Assembly: GCF_020463795.1 (NCBI RefSeq)
Contig: NZ_CP080025.1
Location: 127,001 to 191,000, forward strand
Reading direction: 5' to 3'
Length of the DNA: 64,000 nucleotides
Origin: Echinicola marina
GTDB taxonomy: Bacteria; Bacteroidota; Bacteroidia; Cytophagales; Cyclobacteriaceae
Part shown: positions 62,774 to 64,000 of the stretch, piece after piece
Layout of the letters: every line of letters begins with the position of its first letter
How positions within the stretch are numbered: position 1 is the stretch's first letter
The notes under the pieces: model-generated
Told to the model about the DNA's origin: nothing
Database searches by the model: none
What the model saw: the letters and a program-made list of their open reading frames with translations, nothing else
Made by a program: the position numbers and the translations under genes

Positions 62774-63445
62774 ATGAGAGCAAAGAGCTATATATATGTC
62801 TTGATATCATTTTTTTTTGTGGGAGCCTGTGTTTCTCCTCCTGACAATTTCCCTACAGTTCCAGAAATCAACTTTTCGAACATATCCTATGTCGAAATGG
62901 ACAATGGAGTCGACTCTTTGATCATAGCTTTGAGATTCAAAGATGCTGAAGGTGATTTAGGCTTAGACTCGAGAGACATCAACCCTCCCTTTCACCCTTT
63001 TGAATTCCTTAGAGACAACCAAGGAAATTTGATCACCTATTCCAATCGACCTACTGATGCACCTGAATACAATCCTATTGACTGGGCAGTGAGGCCCACT
63101 GTAGATAACATTGAGATTAAGGATACATTATGGGTAAAGCAAAACCCAAATTACAACAATATTTTCATGCAATTTTTTATTAAAAGAAATGGAAATTACG
63201 AAGAGTTCAAGTGGTCTGACCCTCCTTACTATACCACAGTTGATGGTAGGTTCCCTGAAATACTTTCTTCAGACAACCCTAGAGCCATAGAAGGAACGAT
63301 ACAATATGCTATTCAATCTTCAGGTTGGAGGCCCATATTCAGAAATGATACCATTAGGGTAAATGTTCAAATTCAGGACCGGGCATTAAACAAAAGTAAT
63401 ATCATCTCAACTCCCGATTTTACCCTGAACCAAATAATGAAATAA
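62774..63445 (+). CDS. lipoprotein, function unknown
   Basis: This 223-residue protein starts with a signal peptide (MRAKSYIYVLISFFFVGAC) ending in the lipobox Cys19. The mature part begins PPDNFPTVPEINFSNISYVE and includes FKDAEGDLGLDSRDINPPF, a segment seen in many Bacteroidota surface lipoproteins with calcium-like Asp-rich loops. I cannot name a function. It is divergent from the LuxE-like gene with 75 bp between them, and a terminator follows. Confidence 0.75.
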   Translation: MRAKSYIYVLISFFFVGACVSPPDNFPTVPEINFSNISYVEMDNGVDSLIIALRFKDAEGDLGLDSRDINPPFHPFEFLRDNQGNLITYSNRPTDAPEYNPIDWAVRPTVDNIEIKDTLWVKQNPNYNNIFMQFFIKRNGNYEEFKWSDPPYYTTVDGRFPEILSSDNPRAIEGTIQYAIQSSGWRPIFRNDTIRVNVQIQDRALNKSNIISTPDFTLNQIMK

Positions 63446-63446
63446 A

Positions 63447-63474
63447 AAAAACTTCTCTTTAGAAGCTTTTTTTT
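63447..63474. terminator. terminator between the lipoprotein and E1 genes
   Basis: AAAACTTCT and AGAAGCTTTT pair imperfectly around CTTT, with A-run upstream and T-run downstream, fit for either direction. Confidence 0.6.
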
Positions 63475-63497
63475 ATTTCATTCCTATAATCAACTGC

Positions 63498-64000
63498 TTA
63501 CCACATTGGATAACTTTTCGGATCAACCTCATTCATCATTCGATAAGCTGTTTCTACCACATCATCCGCACTTGGCTTTGAAAAATAATCCCCATCTGTG
63601 GAATAAGCAGGCCTATGGGCTTTGGCCGGCAATGTCACTGGTTCGGAATCTAAATGGAAATAAGCCTTCTGCTCTTCCAAAACTTGCTGCATCATATAAG
63701 CAGTTCCTCCACCTGGAACATCTTCATCTGCAAAAATAACCCTATTGGTCTTCTTAATAGAACCTACGATAACATGATGGATATCAAATGGCAATAAAGT
63801 TTGCACATCTATCACCTCTAAAGAAACACCATATTCTTCCAGTTGCTCCGCTGCCTCTAAAACTATTTTGCACATTGCGCCATAAGTCACTATGGTAATG
63901 TCTGTCCCTTCTTTTAATATCTCAGGCTTACCTAAAGCAACAGTAAATTCTCCGACATTAGTTGGCATTTTCTCCTTTTGCCTGTAAGCATTCAGGCATT
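63498..64000 (-). CDS. 2-oxoacid dehydrogenase E1 component, C-terminal part (cut by window end)
   Basis: This is the C-terminal ~166 residues of a thiamine-dependent dehydrogenase E1 beta part. The frame stays open to position 64000 (LNAYRQKEKMPTNVGEF), so the internal ATG at 63968 is not the start. Seen: the E1-beta/transketolase C-terminal domain KEGTDITIVTYGAMCKIVLE, VSLEVIDVQTLLPFD, FADEDVPGGGTAYMMQQV and PAYSTDGDYFSKPSADDV. This fits the branched-chain 2-oxoisovalerate or related E1, often an alpha-beta fusion in Bacteroidota. The substrate cannot be told from this part. Confidence 0.9.
   Translation of the reverse strand, partial: CLNAYRQKEKMPTNVGEFTVALGKPEILKEGTDITIVTYGAMCKIVLEAAEQLEEYGVSLEVIDVQTLLPFDIHHVIVGSIKKTNRVIFADEDVPGGGTAYMMQQVLEEQKAYFHLDSEPVTLPAKAHRPAYSTDGDYFSKPSADDVVETAYRMMNEVDPKSYPMW

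Noticed and set aside
1-64000. tRNA, rRNA, IS elements, prophage, CRISPR.
   Set aside because: I looked for T-loop sequences, transposase motifs, inverted-repeat ends and spaced repeats and found none. A tRNAscan or covariance search would settle the tRNA question.

Overview
This 64 kb window looks like a chromosomal segment of a Bacteroidota species, most likely order Cytophagales and perhaps a Cyclobacteriaceae-type marine or soil bacterium. The evidence is base composition of roughly 40% GC by eye, many TAnnTTTG-type -7 promoter elements instead of E. coli-type promoters, a gliding-motility lipoprotein gene (gldH), an epimerase-fold threonine dehydrogenase paired with kbl, an archaeal/eukaryal-type ProRS, and several Bacteroidota-typical lipoproteins and DUF proteins. 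The species cannot be fixed from the sequence alone. Genes are dense, on both strands, and mostly core metabolism. I see no rRNA, tRNA, IS element, prophage or CRISPR array. The only structural RNA is RNase P RNA.

Layout. 0-9 kb: proS; a Ser/Arg-rich lipoprotein; a FadL/OMPP1-like porin; a DUF1599-DoxX-aroK operon; folP-cdaA (folate and c-di-AMP). 9-18 kb: divergent kbl and tdh (threonine to glycine), an NlpE-like lipoprotein, an ArsC/Spx-like protein, a frameshifted DUF3667 gene, hemL with a periplasmic-binding protein, and guaA. 18-24.3 kb: a tight six-gene minus-strand operon (AgaS-type isomerase, two PfkB kinases, class II aldolase, amidohydrolase, Tat-exported GH109-like Gfo/Idh/MocA protein) that reads as an amino-sugar (N-acetylgalactosamine-type) catabolic pathway. 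A DeoR/AgaR-like operator candidate lies upstream. 24.7-33 kb: M42 peptidase, four-helix protein, acyl-CoA carboxylase beta, Ppx/GppA, Ldh-type dehydrogenase, OsmC, mannose-1-P guanylyltransferase, KdsD-like isomerase.

33-49.7 kb: recQ-purD, PSP1-gldH, a giant SF1 helicase with an SDR, rlmD with a small conserved-looking protein, HIT, greA, a D-2-hydroxyacid dehydrogenase and rsmA-mgtE. 49.7-57 kb: a leucyl aminopeptidase and pdxA, then the lipid/translation cluster yceD-rpmF-(31-codon ORF)-fabH-efp-accB-accC. 57-64 kb: an orphan lipoprotein next to a 560 bp gene-poor stretch, an epimerase, a DUF3109 protein, rnpB, an NtrC-type regulator without a DNA-binding domain, a 39-residue lipoprotein under a perfect palindrome, a LuxE-type acyl-activating protein, another lipoprotein, and the end of a 2-oxoacid dehydrogenase E1 gene cut by the window edge.

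Most worth a second look: the amino-sugar operon with its putative operator and unassigned amidohydrolase; the 31-codon His/Lys-rich ORF overlapping fabH where plsX often sits; the 39-aa lipoprotein with its palindrome; the DUF3667 frameshift; and promoter elements that sit so close to start codons that guaA and rlmD mRNAs may be leaderless.
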